The position numbers and the translations under genes are program-made. Below are positions 8,843 to 18,135 of a stretch of 64,000 nt of DNA, piece by piece. Within the stretch, counting starts at the first letter, position 1; every line of letters begins with the position of its first letter. The DNA is taken from positions 16,386 through 80,385 of the forward strand of contig JAITRZ010000042.1 in the NCBI GenBank assembly GCA_031288185.1, written 5' to 3'. Under the pieces are notes generated by a model, which saw nothing but the letters and a program-made list of their open reading frames with translations, had not been told where the DNA came from and searched no databases. Origin of the DNA: Coriobacteriales bacterium (lineage in GTDB: Bacteria > Actinomycetota > Coriobacteriia > Coriobacteriales > UBA8131).

Positions 8843-9508
8843 ATAGCTACAACTGAGCCACGGCTCAACAACGACATCAGAACCAGGGAGTGCCGCCTGA
8901 TTGGTGCCGACGGCACACAGCTGGGTATTTTTGGAATCGGCGCCGCTAAGAACATCGCCGATGAACAGGGGCTGGATCTTGTAGAGATTGCCCCAGGGGC
9001 CGAGCCGCCGGTATGCAGGGTCATGGATTACAGCAAATACCGCTATGAGCAAACTCAAAAGGCTAAACTGGCTCGCAAAAAACAGGCTCGCGTTGAGGTC
9101 AAGGAAATGAAGTTTCGTCCCAAGATAGATGTTGGCGACTATGAAACCAAAAAGCGCCATATTCTGCGTTTTTTGCAGGGAGGCGCCAAGGTTAAGGTGA
9201 CCATCATGTTTCGTGGTCGTGAGATGGCCCATCCTGATATTGGCTTGGACATCTTAAAGAGACTGGCTGACGACCTCAAGGAAGCGGCCAGTATTGAAAA
9301 CCAGCCCAAGCTGGAAGGCCGCAATATGTTCATGTTAATTGCCCCTCTTAAAAAGCACGAAGAAAAGGGTGGCAGGCAAGACACATCAAACAGCGCCGCT
9401 GCTGCCTCAGGAGGCAGCCGGGCCTCCGCGAGCAGCGCCACCAGCGCTTCTGAGGGAACCGCTCCTGCTTCAGCAGACACTGCCGTTTCATTAAACGCGC
9501 AATCCTAA
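8843..9508 (+). CDS. infC: Translation initiation factor IF-3 (probable AUA start)
   Basis: [29 protein letters not shown]..; GGAGGTGG SD about 5 nt upstream of ATA 8843. Confidence 0.93.
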   Translation: MATTEPRLNNDIRTRECRLIGADGTQLGIFGIGAAKNIADEQGLDLVEIAPGAEPPVCRVMDYSKYRYEQTQKAKLARKKQARVEVKEMKFRPKIDVGDYETKKRHILRFLQGGAKVKVTIMFRGREMAHPDIGLDILKRLADDLKEAASIENQPKLEGRNMFMLIAPLKKHEEKGGRQDTSNSAAAASGGSRASASSATSASEGTAPASADTAVSLNAQS

Positions 9509-9536
9509 CCAGCACGTGTGTGAAGGGAGGCAACAG

Positions 9537-9734
9537 ATGCCTAAGATGAAAACTCATAGGGGGGCGGCCAAGCGTTTCAGGCTTACCGCAGGGGGCAAGA
9601 TAATCAGGGCCAAGGCCTTTAAGAGCCATATCCTGGAAAAGAAATCTCCAAAACGTAAGCGCAATTATCGTCAGCCTGGTGAGATTGCCCAAGCTGACCG
9701 CAAAGTAGTGGCCCGTCTGCTTGGATTACGTTAG
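9537..9734 (+). CDS. rpmI: 50S ribosomal protein L35
   Basis: [22 protein letters not shown]..; infC-rpmI-rplT order. Confidence 0.96.
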   Translation: MPKMKTHRGAAKRFRLTAGGKIIRAKAFKSHILEKKSPKRKRNYRQPGEIAQADRKVVARLLGLR

Positions 9735-9819
9735 GTAAGCCATGTTGCCACTGCGCAGTAACAGGGCCCGCTGTGCCGGGCCATCAACCTATTCTAAACC
9801 GGAGAGGGAGTTGGTATAG

Positions 9820-10179
9820 ATGCCTCGTGTCAAGAGAGCCGTTTCCGCAAAAAAGAAGCGCCGGGTAGTTTTAGCGCGCGCGAAGGGTTACTACGGCGCC
9901 AAGTCACGCTCGTATCGAGCCGCAAAAGAGCAGGTGCAGCACTCCCTGCAGTATGCCTATCGTGACCGCCGCACCAAAAAGCGTGTTATCCGCAGGCTTT
10001 GGATAGCGCGCATCAATGCCGCCGCGCGTATCAACGGCCTTAGTTATTCACTCTTCATGTACGGCCTAAAAAAAGCCGGTGTTCTTTTGGATCGCAAAGT
10101 TCTAGCAGATATGGCCATTAATGATGCCGCCTCTTTTGCTGCGTTGAGCGAACTGGCCAAAAAGTCCCTGGCCGCTTAA
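9820..10179 (+). CDS. rplT: 50S ribosomal protein L20
   Basis: [39 protein letters not shown]. Confidence 0.97.
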   Translation: MPRVKRAVSAKKKRRVVLARAKGYYGAKSRSYRAAKEQVQHSLQYAYRDRRTKKRVIRRLWIARINAAARINGLSYSLFMYGLKKAGVLLDRKVLADMAINDAASFAALSELAKKSLAA

Positions 10180-10216
10180 GAGCGCTTAGGGGCTTTGCCG
10201 GTTGCTCTGTTCCGCT

Positions 10217-11020
10217 TTACCCTCCGCTGACCTTACTGGTATTTTTGTCTGTGCTATCCCTGTGTTTGATATAATTGCGGGCAAATTTCCAGGCAATGAG
10301 CGCGTAGGCTGCCGCGACAACAAAGAAGATAAGTTCAAAGAGCTCAATTTCTACCCAGCCTTCTACCAGTAACAGGATGCTGCTGTTTGCTAAAGTGTGT
10401 AACAAAATAGCCAGCAGCAGGTACTGTGGTTTGCGTTGTCGCGCAGCGCAGAACACCACCACGCTTAAGGCGATATGCAGGATAATGGCACTGACGCGCT
10501 CAAAAAGCCCCAGGCTTAAAAGCAGGGGGCTCGCGTTGGCCAGCGTGGAAATCGCCTGTCTCAGGACTGATCCCTCCTCTGGCATACTGGCGATTAGTGA
10601 ATCAAGGATCCCGGCATTGGCCGCGAGCGCAAGGATGATGTTGCTTACCATGCCAAGGGTCAGCGTTAGCACTACTTCCATGCCTCCGTGCCCCACACCG
10701 TACATCAGGGCATCGCCGACAGCCTTTTTCCTGCGCAGGAATACCTTGAAAGCCAAAAAGCGTCCCAGTTCTTCGATCACGCCCGCGCGCGTGGCTCCTA
10801 TAATCACCAGTGCTACCTGGCTTCCGATGAAAAACGAGAACAGAGCCTGAGTTGCCACGGCAATAATGAAACAAACAAAGAATACAGCCATGCCAACAAA
10901 CAGGCTAACAAACCTTGCTTTGGTGATTGTGCGCACCACCAGGCAGGCAATGGACGGCAGGGCTATCGAGGCCAGAGCAACAGCCGCCATAATTATTATG
11001 TTAGTAAAGGGAACCGCCAC
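10217..11020 (-). CDS. YhfC-like intramembrane metalloprotease family protein
   Basis: Multi-pass hydrophobic protein with GVIEELGRFLAFKVFLRR, MYGVGHGGMEV and LLHTLANSS signatures. Confidence 0.65.
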   Translation of the reverse strand: MAVPFTNIIIMAAVALASIALPSIACLVVRTITKARFVSLFVGMAVFFVCFIIAVATQALFSFFIGSQVALVIIGATRAGVIEELGRFLAFKVFLRRKKAVGDALMYGVGHGGMEVVLTLTLGMVSNIILALAANAGILDSLIASMPEEGSVLRQAISTLANASPLLLSLGLFERVSAIILHIALSVVVFCAARQRKPQYLLLAILLHTLANSSILLLVEGWVEIELFELIFFVVAAAYALIAWKFARNYIKHRDSTDKNTSKVSGG

Positions 11021-11045
11021 AAGACCTCATCCCTAGCTCTGTCGC

Positions 11046-11096
11046 GCAACATCTGAAACCTTGCACCTTTGTAGGTGATCCCAGGTTTCAGGTTGC
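11046..11096. repeat. Long imperfect inverted repeat/hairpin
   Basis: GCAAC-at-CTGAAACCT-tg-CACCT-ttgt-AGGTG-atccc-AGGTTTCAG-GTTGC. Confidence 0.8.
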
Positions 11097-11332
11097 AAAG
11101 ACTTTTCCAACCTAATCAGGGTTATTAAACCGCCAGTATATCCCTTCTGTCTTCTGCGAGAAACGCAGCTAGAGCGGTAGGCACTGGCAGCTTTATTTGC
11201 GCCTCTGGCCGCATTGCCTGCCACTGTTGTGTTGTTACGATTTTTAAAACTGTGTTACTATCCCTGTTCTTGGGTCCTGTGGTTTGGGGCTGATAAAATT
11301 GTTAGAATTTTATTGCAAATTAGGAGAAACAT

Positions 11333-12991
11333 ATGCGTGAGAGACACAGAAAAGAGGGTTATCATCCAAGGACATTGGCTGTGGGGTGGCGACAGATAGC
11401 GGCGTGGTTGCTGGCAACAGTGCTGGTATTTTTGCTGGCTGGCTGCGATCAGAATCCAAACAGCACTACCCCAAACTCAAGGGTGAGTAACGGGGAACAA
11501 ACTAAGAAAGAAACGATTTCAGTCTATGTAGGGGACGAGCCGGAGGCGGGTTTTGATCCCACGACTGGTTGGGGGATGTCTGGCTACATGCTTTTTCAAA
11601 GCGGCTTACTTAAATTTGACAAGCAGTTGCAGCTGGAAAATGACCTGGCTACCGCCTATCAGATAAGCGCAGACGGCCTAACCTACACTTTTACCGTTCG
11701 TGAGGATGCCAGGTTTTCAGATGGCAGCCCGCTTACCGCAGAGGATGTGGCCTTTACCTATGAAACTGCCAAAAACAGTGCTTCTGATCTGGATCTGACG
11801 ATGCTTGAGGCGGCCCAGGCTAGCGATTCTCAGACCGTCGTCCTTACCCTAAATAAGCCCCTGTCCACGTTTTTAAGCACGGCAGCGCAGGTGGGCATCG
11901 TTCCCAAGGCCAGCTATGACCCCTTAACCTATCCAGAAAATCCCCTTGGCAGTGGGCCTTACCAACTGGTTCAGTGGGACAGAGGCCAACAGGCCATCAT
12001 CAAACCCAATGAGCACTACTACGGCACGCCCTCCTTTTTTAAGCAGATAACACTGGTGTTTTTAGATGAGAAAACCGCCTTGGCAAACGCCCAATCCGGC
12101 GCGCTTGATGTGGTCATGGTTCAGCCAGAATACGCCAAAGAACCGGTTGCGAACATGCATCTTGAAACTTTTGACACGGTGGACAACCGTGGCTTTAGTC
12201 TGCCAGTTATTCCGCCGGATAGTAATGCTGCCACAGGGGCGCAGGTGGGAAACGCCCTGCTTTCTGATGTGGCGGTGCGCCAAGCGCTAAAAATCGGTAT
12301 CAACCGCCAAACTATTATCGACAACGCCTTAAACGGTATCGGCACCCCAGCCTTTACCAGCGTGGATCAATTGGCCTGGTACAATCCGCAAACGGTCTAT
12401 GCTGACGGACGCATAGACGAAGCCAGGCACCTGCTGGACGCTGCCGGCTGGTTGGAAGGCCCCGATGGTATTCGCGTCAAAGACGGTGTCAGTGCCCAAA
12501 CCAATGTCTTTGCGCCAGCCAGCGACCTGCAGCGCTACAACATTGCCGTTGCCTTTGCGGCGGAGGCAAAAAATCTGGGGATTGACATCAAGGTTGAGGC
12601 AAAGTCCTGGGATGAGTGTTATGCTCAAGGCTATGCAACGCCTATACTCTGGGGTTTTGGTGATTACAACCCCATCAATCTGCGCTCTCTCTATTACACG
12701 GGCGCCACGTACAATTTTGCTAGTTATACTAATAAAATTGTTGACACTTACATCAACGCGGCGCTGCAGTCTGTCAGCCAGCAGGAGGCGCTGGAAAACT
12801 GGAAACGCGCGCAGTGGGACGGTACAACCGGTCCGGAAAGCGAAAAGGGCGACAGTCCTTTTATCTGGTTGGTGAATATCGATCACTGCTATCTTGTTGC
12901 TGACGGTCTCAATCTGGGCGAGCAACCTGTTCATCCCCACGGTCACGGTTGGCCTGTGCTCAATAATCTTAATGAGTGGGTCTGGGAGTGA
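11333..12991 (+). CDS. ABC transporter substrate-binding lipoprotein (SBP_bac_5, nickel/peptide type)
   Basis: Lipobox LLAGC; GLTYTFTVREDARFSDGSPLTAEDVAFTYE; YYTGATYNFASYTN. Confidence 0.87.
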   Translation: MRERHRKEGYHPRTLAVGWRQIAAWLLATVLVFLLAGCDQNPNSTTPNSRVSNGEQTKKETISVYVGDEPEAGFDPTTGWGMSGYMLFQSGLLKFDKQLQLENDLATAYQISADGLTYTFTVREDARFSDGSPLTAEDVAFTYETAKNSASDLDLTMLEAAQASDSQTVVLTLNKPLSTFLSTAAQVGIVPKASYDPLTYPENPLGSGPYQLVQWDRGQQAIIKPNEHYYGTPSFFKQITLVFLDEKTALANAQSGALDVVMVQPEYAKEPVANMHLETFDTVDNRGFSLPVIPPDSNAATGAQVGNALLSDVAVRQALKIGINRQTIIDNALNGIGTPAFTSVDQLAWYNPQTVYADGRIDEARHLLDAAGWLEGPDGIRVKDGVSAQTNVFAPASDLQRYNIAVAFAAEAKNLGIDIKVEAKSWDECYAQGYATPILWGFGDYNPINLRSLYYTGATYNFASYTNKIVDTYINAALQSVSQQEALENWKRAQWDGTTGPESEKGDSPFIWLVNIDHCYLVADGLNLGEQPVHPHGHGWPVLNNLNEWVWE

Positions 12992-12997
12992 ACCCTT

Positions 12998-14173
12998 GTG
13001 CACGTGAGCAGATGGATCAGCAGTAGTATCTCGGCAGCCACCTACATCCTGGGCACCACTGCCCGCCTGCTTTCATTGCTTTTAGCTGTCAGCATTCTGT
13101 CATTTTGTCTGGTCAGTGCTGCTCCCTTTGATCCGGTTACGGCCTTTATTGGCCCTGAAGCCGTTATCAGTCCTGAACAGAAGGCCGCTATCGCCGCGCA
13201 CTGGGGCCTGTATGACCCGCCCCCGCTCCGTTATGTGGCCTGGCTCAATAATGTGCTACACGGGGATATGGGCATCTCCCTTATATATCGCCAACCCGTT
13301 ACCGAGATTTTGCTGGAACGCGCGCTGGCCTCTCTGGCCCTGATGGGTCTGGCTTGGGCGCTTTCTGGCATCCTGGGTTTTGTTATGGGTGTAGTCTGCG
13401 GTGTTTTCAAGGGCAGCGTCTTTGATAAAATCACCAAAACCTGTGCGCTCGCGCTTTCAGTTGCCCCAACTTTTTGGCTGGCCCTTCTGGCGCTGATGGT
13501 GTTTTCGGTGTTTTTGCAGTGGTTTCCGATGGGTATGGCAGTGCCTGCGGGCAAACTGGCGGGCGATGTCACGCTTGCAGACAGGCTGTGGCATCTGATC
13601 CTGCCGGCGCTGGTGCTCAGTGTGAGCGGTGTTGCCAATGTGACTTTGCATACTCGCGAGAAGATGGTGACGGCGCTCGCCAGCAACTATGCCAATTTTG
13701 CTCGCGCTCGCTCTGAGAGTCGCTGGCAGCTGGTTAGGCGTCATGGGCTGCGTAATGTGGCCTTGCCAGCATTGACGTTGCAGTTCGCCTCCTTTGCGGA
13801 GTTGTTTGGAGGCAGTGTGCTGGCTGAGCAGGTATTTTCATACCCGGGTCTGGGCAGCGCGGTAACGGCTGCAGGGTTGCGCGGCGATATACCGCTGCTG
13901 CTGGGAATAGCCCTTGTTTCAGCACTGTTTGTGTTTTCCGGCAATGTAATTGCCAATGTGCTCTATGGTTTGATCGATCCAAGAATTCGCGAATCTGCTA
14001 AACCATTTCGCCCCAAGCAAAAGAAGCTGCCAGATACTTCGAGTACATCCCCTCTTCCAAACACTCCGGACACGTCCTCTTCTCCCGTTTCGCTCCCCTC
14101 CCCACTGCCCCCTGTTATCGCGCTTAAGCCAACCGGCTATCACCGCAGGCCAGGCGGGTGTTCCCATGACTGA
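12998..14173 (+). CDS. ABC transporter permease (DppB/NikB-like)
   Basis: LLAVSILSFCLVSAAPFDPV..; LARARSESRWQLVRRHGLRNVALPALTL permease motif. Confidence 0.88.
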   Translation: MHVSRWISSSISAATYILGTTARLLSLLLAVSILSFCLVSAAPFDPVTAFIGPEAVISPEQKAAIAAHWGLYDPPPLRYVAWLNNVLHGDMGISLIYRQPVTEILLERALASLALMGLAWALSGILGFVMGVVCGVFKGSVFDKITKTCALALSVAPTFWLALLALMVFSVFLQWFPMGMAVPAGKLAGDVTLADRLWHLILPALVLSVSGVANVTLHTREKMVTALASNYANFARARSESRWQLVRRHGLRNVALPALTLQFASFAELFGGSVLAEQVFSYPGLGSAVTAAGLRGDIPLLLGIALVSALFVFSGNVIANVLYGLIDPRIRESAKPFRPKQKKLPDTSSTSPLPNTPDTSSSPVSLPSPLPPVIALKPTGYHRRPGGCSHD

Positions 14174-15062
14174 GCGCCCCAACAGTTTTGCCCTGGACAA
14201 TCGCGCGGAGCTTCACGGCGCGGATACATACACCCGTGTCTTTGCTATAAATAAGCGTACCCGCACCCTTATCCTACTGGCATTTTTTTGCTTTCTGATC
14301 GCTGCCGTCATGATTGCTGGCTTTGTCATGGATCCCCAGGCATATGGCCCCAACTACGACCTGAAACGCCAGATGCCCTCGTTAAATCACCTGTTTGGCA
14401 CTGATTATCTGGGCCGCGACATGCTGGCGCGCACAATCAAAGGGCTCTCATTAAGTATGACCATTGGGCTTGTCGCTTCCCTGGTGAGCGCTGGCATAGC
14501 GGTAGTTCTGGGCATTGCCTCGGCCACGCTGGGCGGGATAACAGACCGCTTTGTTAACTGGGCGGTGGATTTAGCGATGGGAATCCCACACCTGGTTTTG
14601 ATGATACTGATTTCGTTTATGATGGGTCGCGGCCTTACCGGCGTTGTTGTTGCCGTGGCCATCACCCACTGGCCGTCATTGACACGTGTCATTCGCGCTG
14701 AGGTCTTACAACTGCGCGGTGAGCCTTACGTTAAAGTGGCGCAGGCGCTGGGTCACGGGTCATTGTGGATTGGTGCCAGACATATCCTGCCGCATGTTCT
14801 GCCGCAGTTTCTGGTGGGCCTTATCCTGCTTTTTCCCCACGCCATCCTGCACGAGGCCGCACTCACCTTCCTGGGCTTTGGCCTGCCCTTTGACCAGCCC
14901 GCCATTGGTTCGATACTGTCTGAGGCCATGAAGCATCTGTCAACAGGTATGTGGTGGCTGGCCTTTTTTCCGGGACTTTCACTCCTGATAGTGGTGCTTT
15001 TGTTTAAGGCTCTGGGCGAAAACCTGGCGCTTCTTACCAATCCCCACAGTTTTCATACATAG
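14166..15062 (+). CDS. ABC transporter permease (DppC/NikC-like)
   Basis: LFGTDYLGRDMLARTIKG; VAQALGHGSLWIGARHILPHVLPQ. Confidence 0.9.
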   Translation: MTERPNSFALDNRAELHGADTYTRVFAINKRTRTLILLAFFCFLIAAVMIAGFVMDPQAYGPNYDLKRQMPSLNHLFGTDYLGRDMLARTIKGLSLSMTIGLVASLVSAGIAVVLGIASATLGGITDRFVNWAVDLAMGIPHLVLMILISFMMGRGLTGVVVAVAITHWPSLTRVIRAEVLQLRGEPYVKVAQALGHGSLWIGARHILPHVLPQFLVGLILLFPHAILHEAALTFLGFGLPFDQPAIGSILSEAMKHLSTGMWWLAFFPGLSLLIVVLLFKALGENLALLTNPHSFHT

Positions 15063-15088
15063 CAAACCAGAAAAAGGCAGGGCCCGCC

Positions 15089-16093
15089 ATGACAACTCAC
15101 ACACATCCCCACACCCACCAGCATTATTTACATATTCATGAGCATGATCTCGCCTCAACGCACCACCATCCGGCCACCTATCCGCTCCTTAGCATCCGCG
15201 ATCTTTCGGTGCGTTTTACTCAGTATGAGCGTGGCTTGCGCCAGATCACTCTGGAGACCGTTTCCAGCCTGAGTCTTTCTGTGGATGTGGGTGAAGTGCT
15301 GGCAGTGGTGGGAGCCAGCGGTTCAGGAAAAAGCCTGCTGGCCCAGGCCATCCTGGGAATCTTGCCCGCTAACGCGCGCATCAGTGGGAAGATGACCTTT
15401 CAAGGCCAGGAGCTAACTGCGCAGCGTCAGCAACAACTTCGTGGGCGCGAGATAGCCTTTGTGCCGCAGTCGGTTGATTACCTGGATCCATTAATGAAGG
15501 TCGGTCGTCAGGTTCAGGGGGTGCGCAACAGCAGGCAGCAGCAACAGGCGGTGTTTGAGCGTTACGGCCTTGCGCCTTTTGTCGCTCACCTCTACCCCTT
15601 TCAACTTTCCGGCGGCATGCTCAGGCGCGTACTCATTGCCTGTGCCGTCATTGAGGATGTCAGCCTGATTATCGCCGATGAGCCTACACCTGGCCTTTCT
15701 CATGCAGCGGCCTTGGAAGTAATGCGCCATTTTCGCGAATTGGCAGATGAAGGGCGCGCCGTACTGATTATCACCCATGACATCAATCTGGCTTTTGACG
15801 TAGCCGATAGCATAGCCGTGTTCTATGCTGGCACAATCTTTGAGCATGCCCCAATGGCCGATTTCATCGCTGGTCCTGACGCATTGCGCCACCCCTATAC
15901 CAAGGCCCTGTATCGCGCCCTGCCCAAGCACGGTTTTAAGCCACACCCTGGTACTCAACCCTACGCCGGCGCTCTGCCCGCTGGCTGTCTCTATGCCAAA
16001 CGGTGTGAATGGAGCACGCCGGAGTGTGAGCAGGGAACAATCGAGATGCGCGCGTTACGCGGGGGAATGGTCAGGTGCATCCATGCGCTTTAA
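15089..16093 (+). CDS. ABC transporter ATP-binding protein (DppD/NikD-like) with His-rich N-terminus
   Basis: Walker A GASGSGKS, LSGGMLRRV, IIADEPTP; N-terminus MTTHTHPHTHQHYLHIHEHDLASTHHHP. Confidence 0.88.
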   Translation: MTTHTHPHTHQHYLHIHEHDLASTHHHPATYPLLSIRDLSVRFTQYERGLRQITLETVSSLSLSVDVGEVLAVVGASGSGKSLLAQAILGILPANARISGKMTFQGQELTAQRQQQLRGREIAFVPQSVDYLDPLMKVGRQVQGVRNSRQQQQAVFERYGLAPFVAHLYPFQLSGGMLRRVLIACAVIEDVSLIIADEPTPGLSHAAALEVMRHFRELADEGRAVLIITHDINLAFDVADSIAVFYAGTIFEHAPMADFIAGPDALRHPYTKALYRALPKHGFKPHPGTQPYAGALPAGCLYAKRCEWSTPECEQGTIEMRALRGGMVRCIHAL

Positions 16094-16143
16094 CGTACAG
16101 GCTGTCCCTGGGTGGCCATCCTGGAATTTGGCAAGGTGCATTC

Positions 16144-16926
16144 ATGCGCTTTAACGTACAGGAAAACAGCGGGAAATCAGACGGTCTGTGTCCGGAGGAG
16201 TCAAGGCGCGCTGAGCCTTTTGAGCCGATGCGAACGCCGTCTCCTGTTGCTGCTACAAGCATCCTTAAACTGGTCAACATCCGGTTTTCCTATCGTGGTG
16301 GCGATCCAATTTTGCGTGATGTTACGTTAACCGTGACCTCCCAGGAGCGTGTGGGCATCATCGGCCCTTCCGGCTGCGGCAAATCAACCCTTGCAAAGGT
16401 CATCACCGGCTTTGAGATGCCGCAAGAGGGTCAGGTTCTGGTAGACGGCCAAGTTCTGCCGCGTCGCGGCTTTCGACCTGTGCAACTGATCTACCAGCAC
16501 CCAGAACTGGCCGTGAACCCACACTGGCAGCTTGGCAAAACCCTGGCTGAGGCGGGAGACTTTCCTCAGAAAATGCTAAATAAAATGGGCATTGATCCGG
16601 CTTGGTTGTCACGCTGGCCCAATGAACTTTCCGGCGGCGAGTTGCAGCGGTTTTGTGTCGCGCGCGCTCTTGGAGCCCAAACCCGCTTTGTGGTTGCCGA
16701 TGAGATTACAACCATGCTTGATGTAATCACCCAAGCCCAGCTGTGGGAATTTCTTCTCGATGTCTGCAACCGTCACAACAAAGGTCTTATCATCATTACA
16801 CACGACCATAACCTGGCCCGCCGCATCTGCACCCGTATCAGCCATTTCGATGATTTGTCATCCGCAACAGACATAACAGGACGCAATGCTACCGCTCACA
16901 CCCCGCTACATGAGCTGCGTGAGTAA
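16144..16926 (+). CDS. ABC transporter ATP-binding protein (DppF/NikE-like)
   Basis: GPSGCGKSTLAKVITGFE, ELSGGELQRFCVARAL, VVADEITTMLD. Confidence 0.88.
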   Translation: MRFNVQENSGKSDGLCPEESRRAEPFEPMRTPSPVAATSILKLVNIRFSYRGGDPILRDVTLTVTSQERVGIIGPSGCGKSTLAKVITGFEMPQEGQVLVDGQVLPRRGFRPVQLIYQHPELAVNPHWQLGKTLAEAGDFPQKMLNKMGIDPAWLSRWPNELSGGELQRFCVARALGAQTRFVVADEITTMLDVITQAQLWEFLLDVCNRHNKGLIIITHDHNLARRICTRISHFDDLSSATDITGRNATAHTPLHELRE

Positions 16927-17270
16927 GCTGCAAGGTCTAAGGGGATCGCCAAAACAGAGGTTGCTATACAGACCCTAGCCCAACACGCAAACAAAGTCAC
17001 CAGGACAAAACCACCACAACAAAAGCCTTGCTCTTTTGTGGCAGGTAACCTATCATCGCCCGTACCAATCCTTGTGTCAGCACAAAGATAGGACGCATAG
17101 AGGATTCCTTTTGGTCTTATGCCTGTTTCTATCTTTTGTTAGCGCAGAGATAAGGCAGGAGGACTGATGTGGCGGCATGAGGACTTACCGGTAGCACCCA
17201 GGCTGCCACAACAGATACAGGTTGGCATATGGTAGCGCCCTTTTCAAGGGTTGACGCGAAAGGTTCAGAC

Positions 17271-17477
17271 ATGGAAAAAGCAACATTAAAGGTTAAAGGA
17301 ATGGCCTGCGGTCATTGCGAGATTGCCGTTCAAGACGCAGTGCGCAGTTTATCAGGCATCAAAAAGGTCAAGGCCAACCAGCGCAAAGGTGAGGTGGTTG
17401 TCGCCTATGACCCGGCCATGGTAACAAAAGAGCATATCTCTCAGGCCATCAACGATACGGGCTATCAGGTAGTGTAG
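17271..17477 (+). CDS. Heavy-metal-associated domain protein (CopZ-like chaperone)
   Basis: MEKATLKVKGMACGHCEIAVQDAV: GMxCxxC motif. Confidence 0.88.
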   Translation: MEKATLKVKGMACGHCEIAVQDAVRSLSGIKKVKANQRKGEVVVAYDPAMVTKEHISQAINDTGYQVV

Positions 17478-17905
17478 TTGAGCTGTTGTTGAGCATCCTC
17501 CACCGGGACAACGCTGTTTTCCCACATAGTAGATGCAGTGATAAACAGATAAAAGTGTTAACAAAAATAGATGGTGTGCGCATGAAACGTGCGCCTGCCA
17601 ACCCAAACGCCGGCAAAACCTGGGTGCCTGAACACGTTATACATCATCCTGCTAAATATGAAGATGTGTGGGTGCCAGAAGTTGGACATTGGATTACCGT
17701 TTATTGTGGCGGCGGTCTTTTTGCCTTCGGTCATTTCTTGTCCCGCCTTCCCTTTTCATACCGGTAATTCCCTTGGCACCTTAACTGCTCATAATTAAAT
17801 AGCTCATACATATAATGCTCAAGTTTGGGCGGTTGTTAAGGGTTATTTTTGGGATTGTACTAATGAATTACCTAAGGATATAATCAAACAAAAGCAGCAA
17901 CCTGC

Positions 17906-18001
17906 GAAACTCGTATTCGAGAGTTCAGAAAGCTGGCCGGACCAACCCAAGAAAAACTAAGCAGACAAGTCGGTATACCGCAGGGATGGGCTTGGCTGTA
18001 A
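17906..18001 (+). pseudogene. Truncated XRE-type HTH remnant
   Basis: Frame reads ETRIREFRKLAGPTQEKLSRQVGIPQGWAWL*, resembling the start of an XRE HTH, with no upstream start or downstream helix. Confidence 0.45.
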
Positions 18002-18002
18002 T

Positions 18003-18041
18003 TTGACACTTTGGCCTTGCCTGTGTAGACTAATTTAGTCT
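18003..18041 (+). promoter_or_regulatory. Sigma70-type promoter overlapped by a 7-1-7 palindrome, upstream of modA
   Basis: TTGACA (18003-18008), 17 nt, TAGACT (18026-18031); AGACTAA-T-TTAGTCT 18027-18041. Confidence 0.65.
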
Positions 18042-18135
18042 TCATTCTCATCACAGACTATATGATTAAAAGGAGAGAGAATCATAGGTCGGTAGAGAAT
18101 TTTATTGGTGCGTCATATTGGCAAAGGAGAAAACA

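Noticed and set aside
15491-15958. Long minus-strand ORF inside the ATPase gene
   Set aside because: Antisense to a well-supported ABC ATPase; no own motif.
17582-17767. Short ORF MKRAPANPNAGKTWVPEHVIHHPAKYEDVWVPEVGHWITVY
   Set aside because: Could be a small protein, but there is no clear RBS or family; not supported enough to call.
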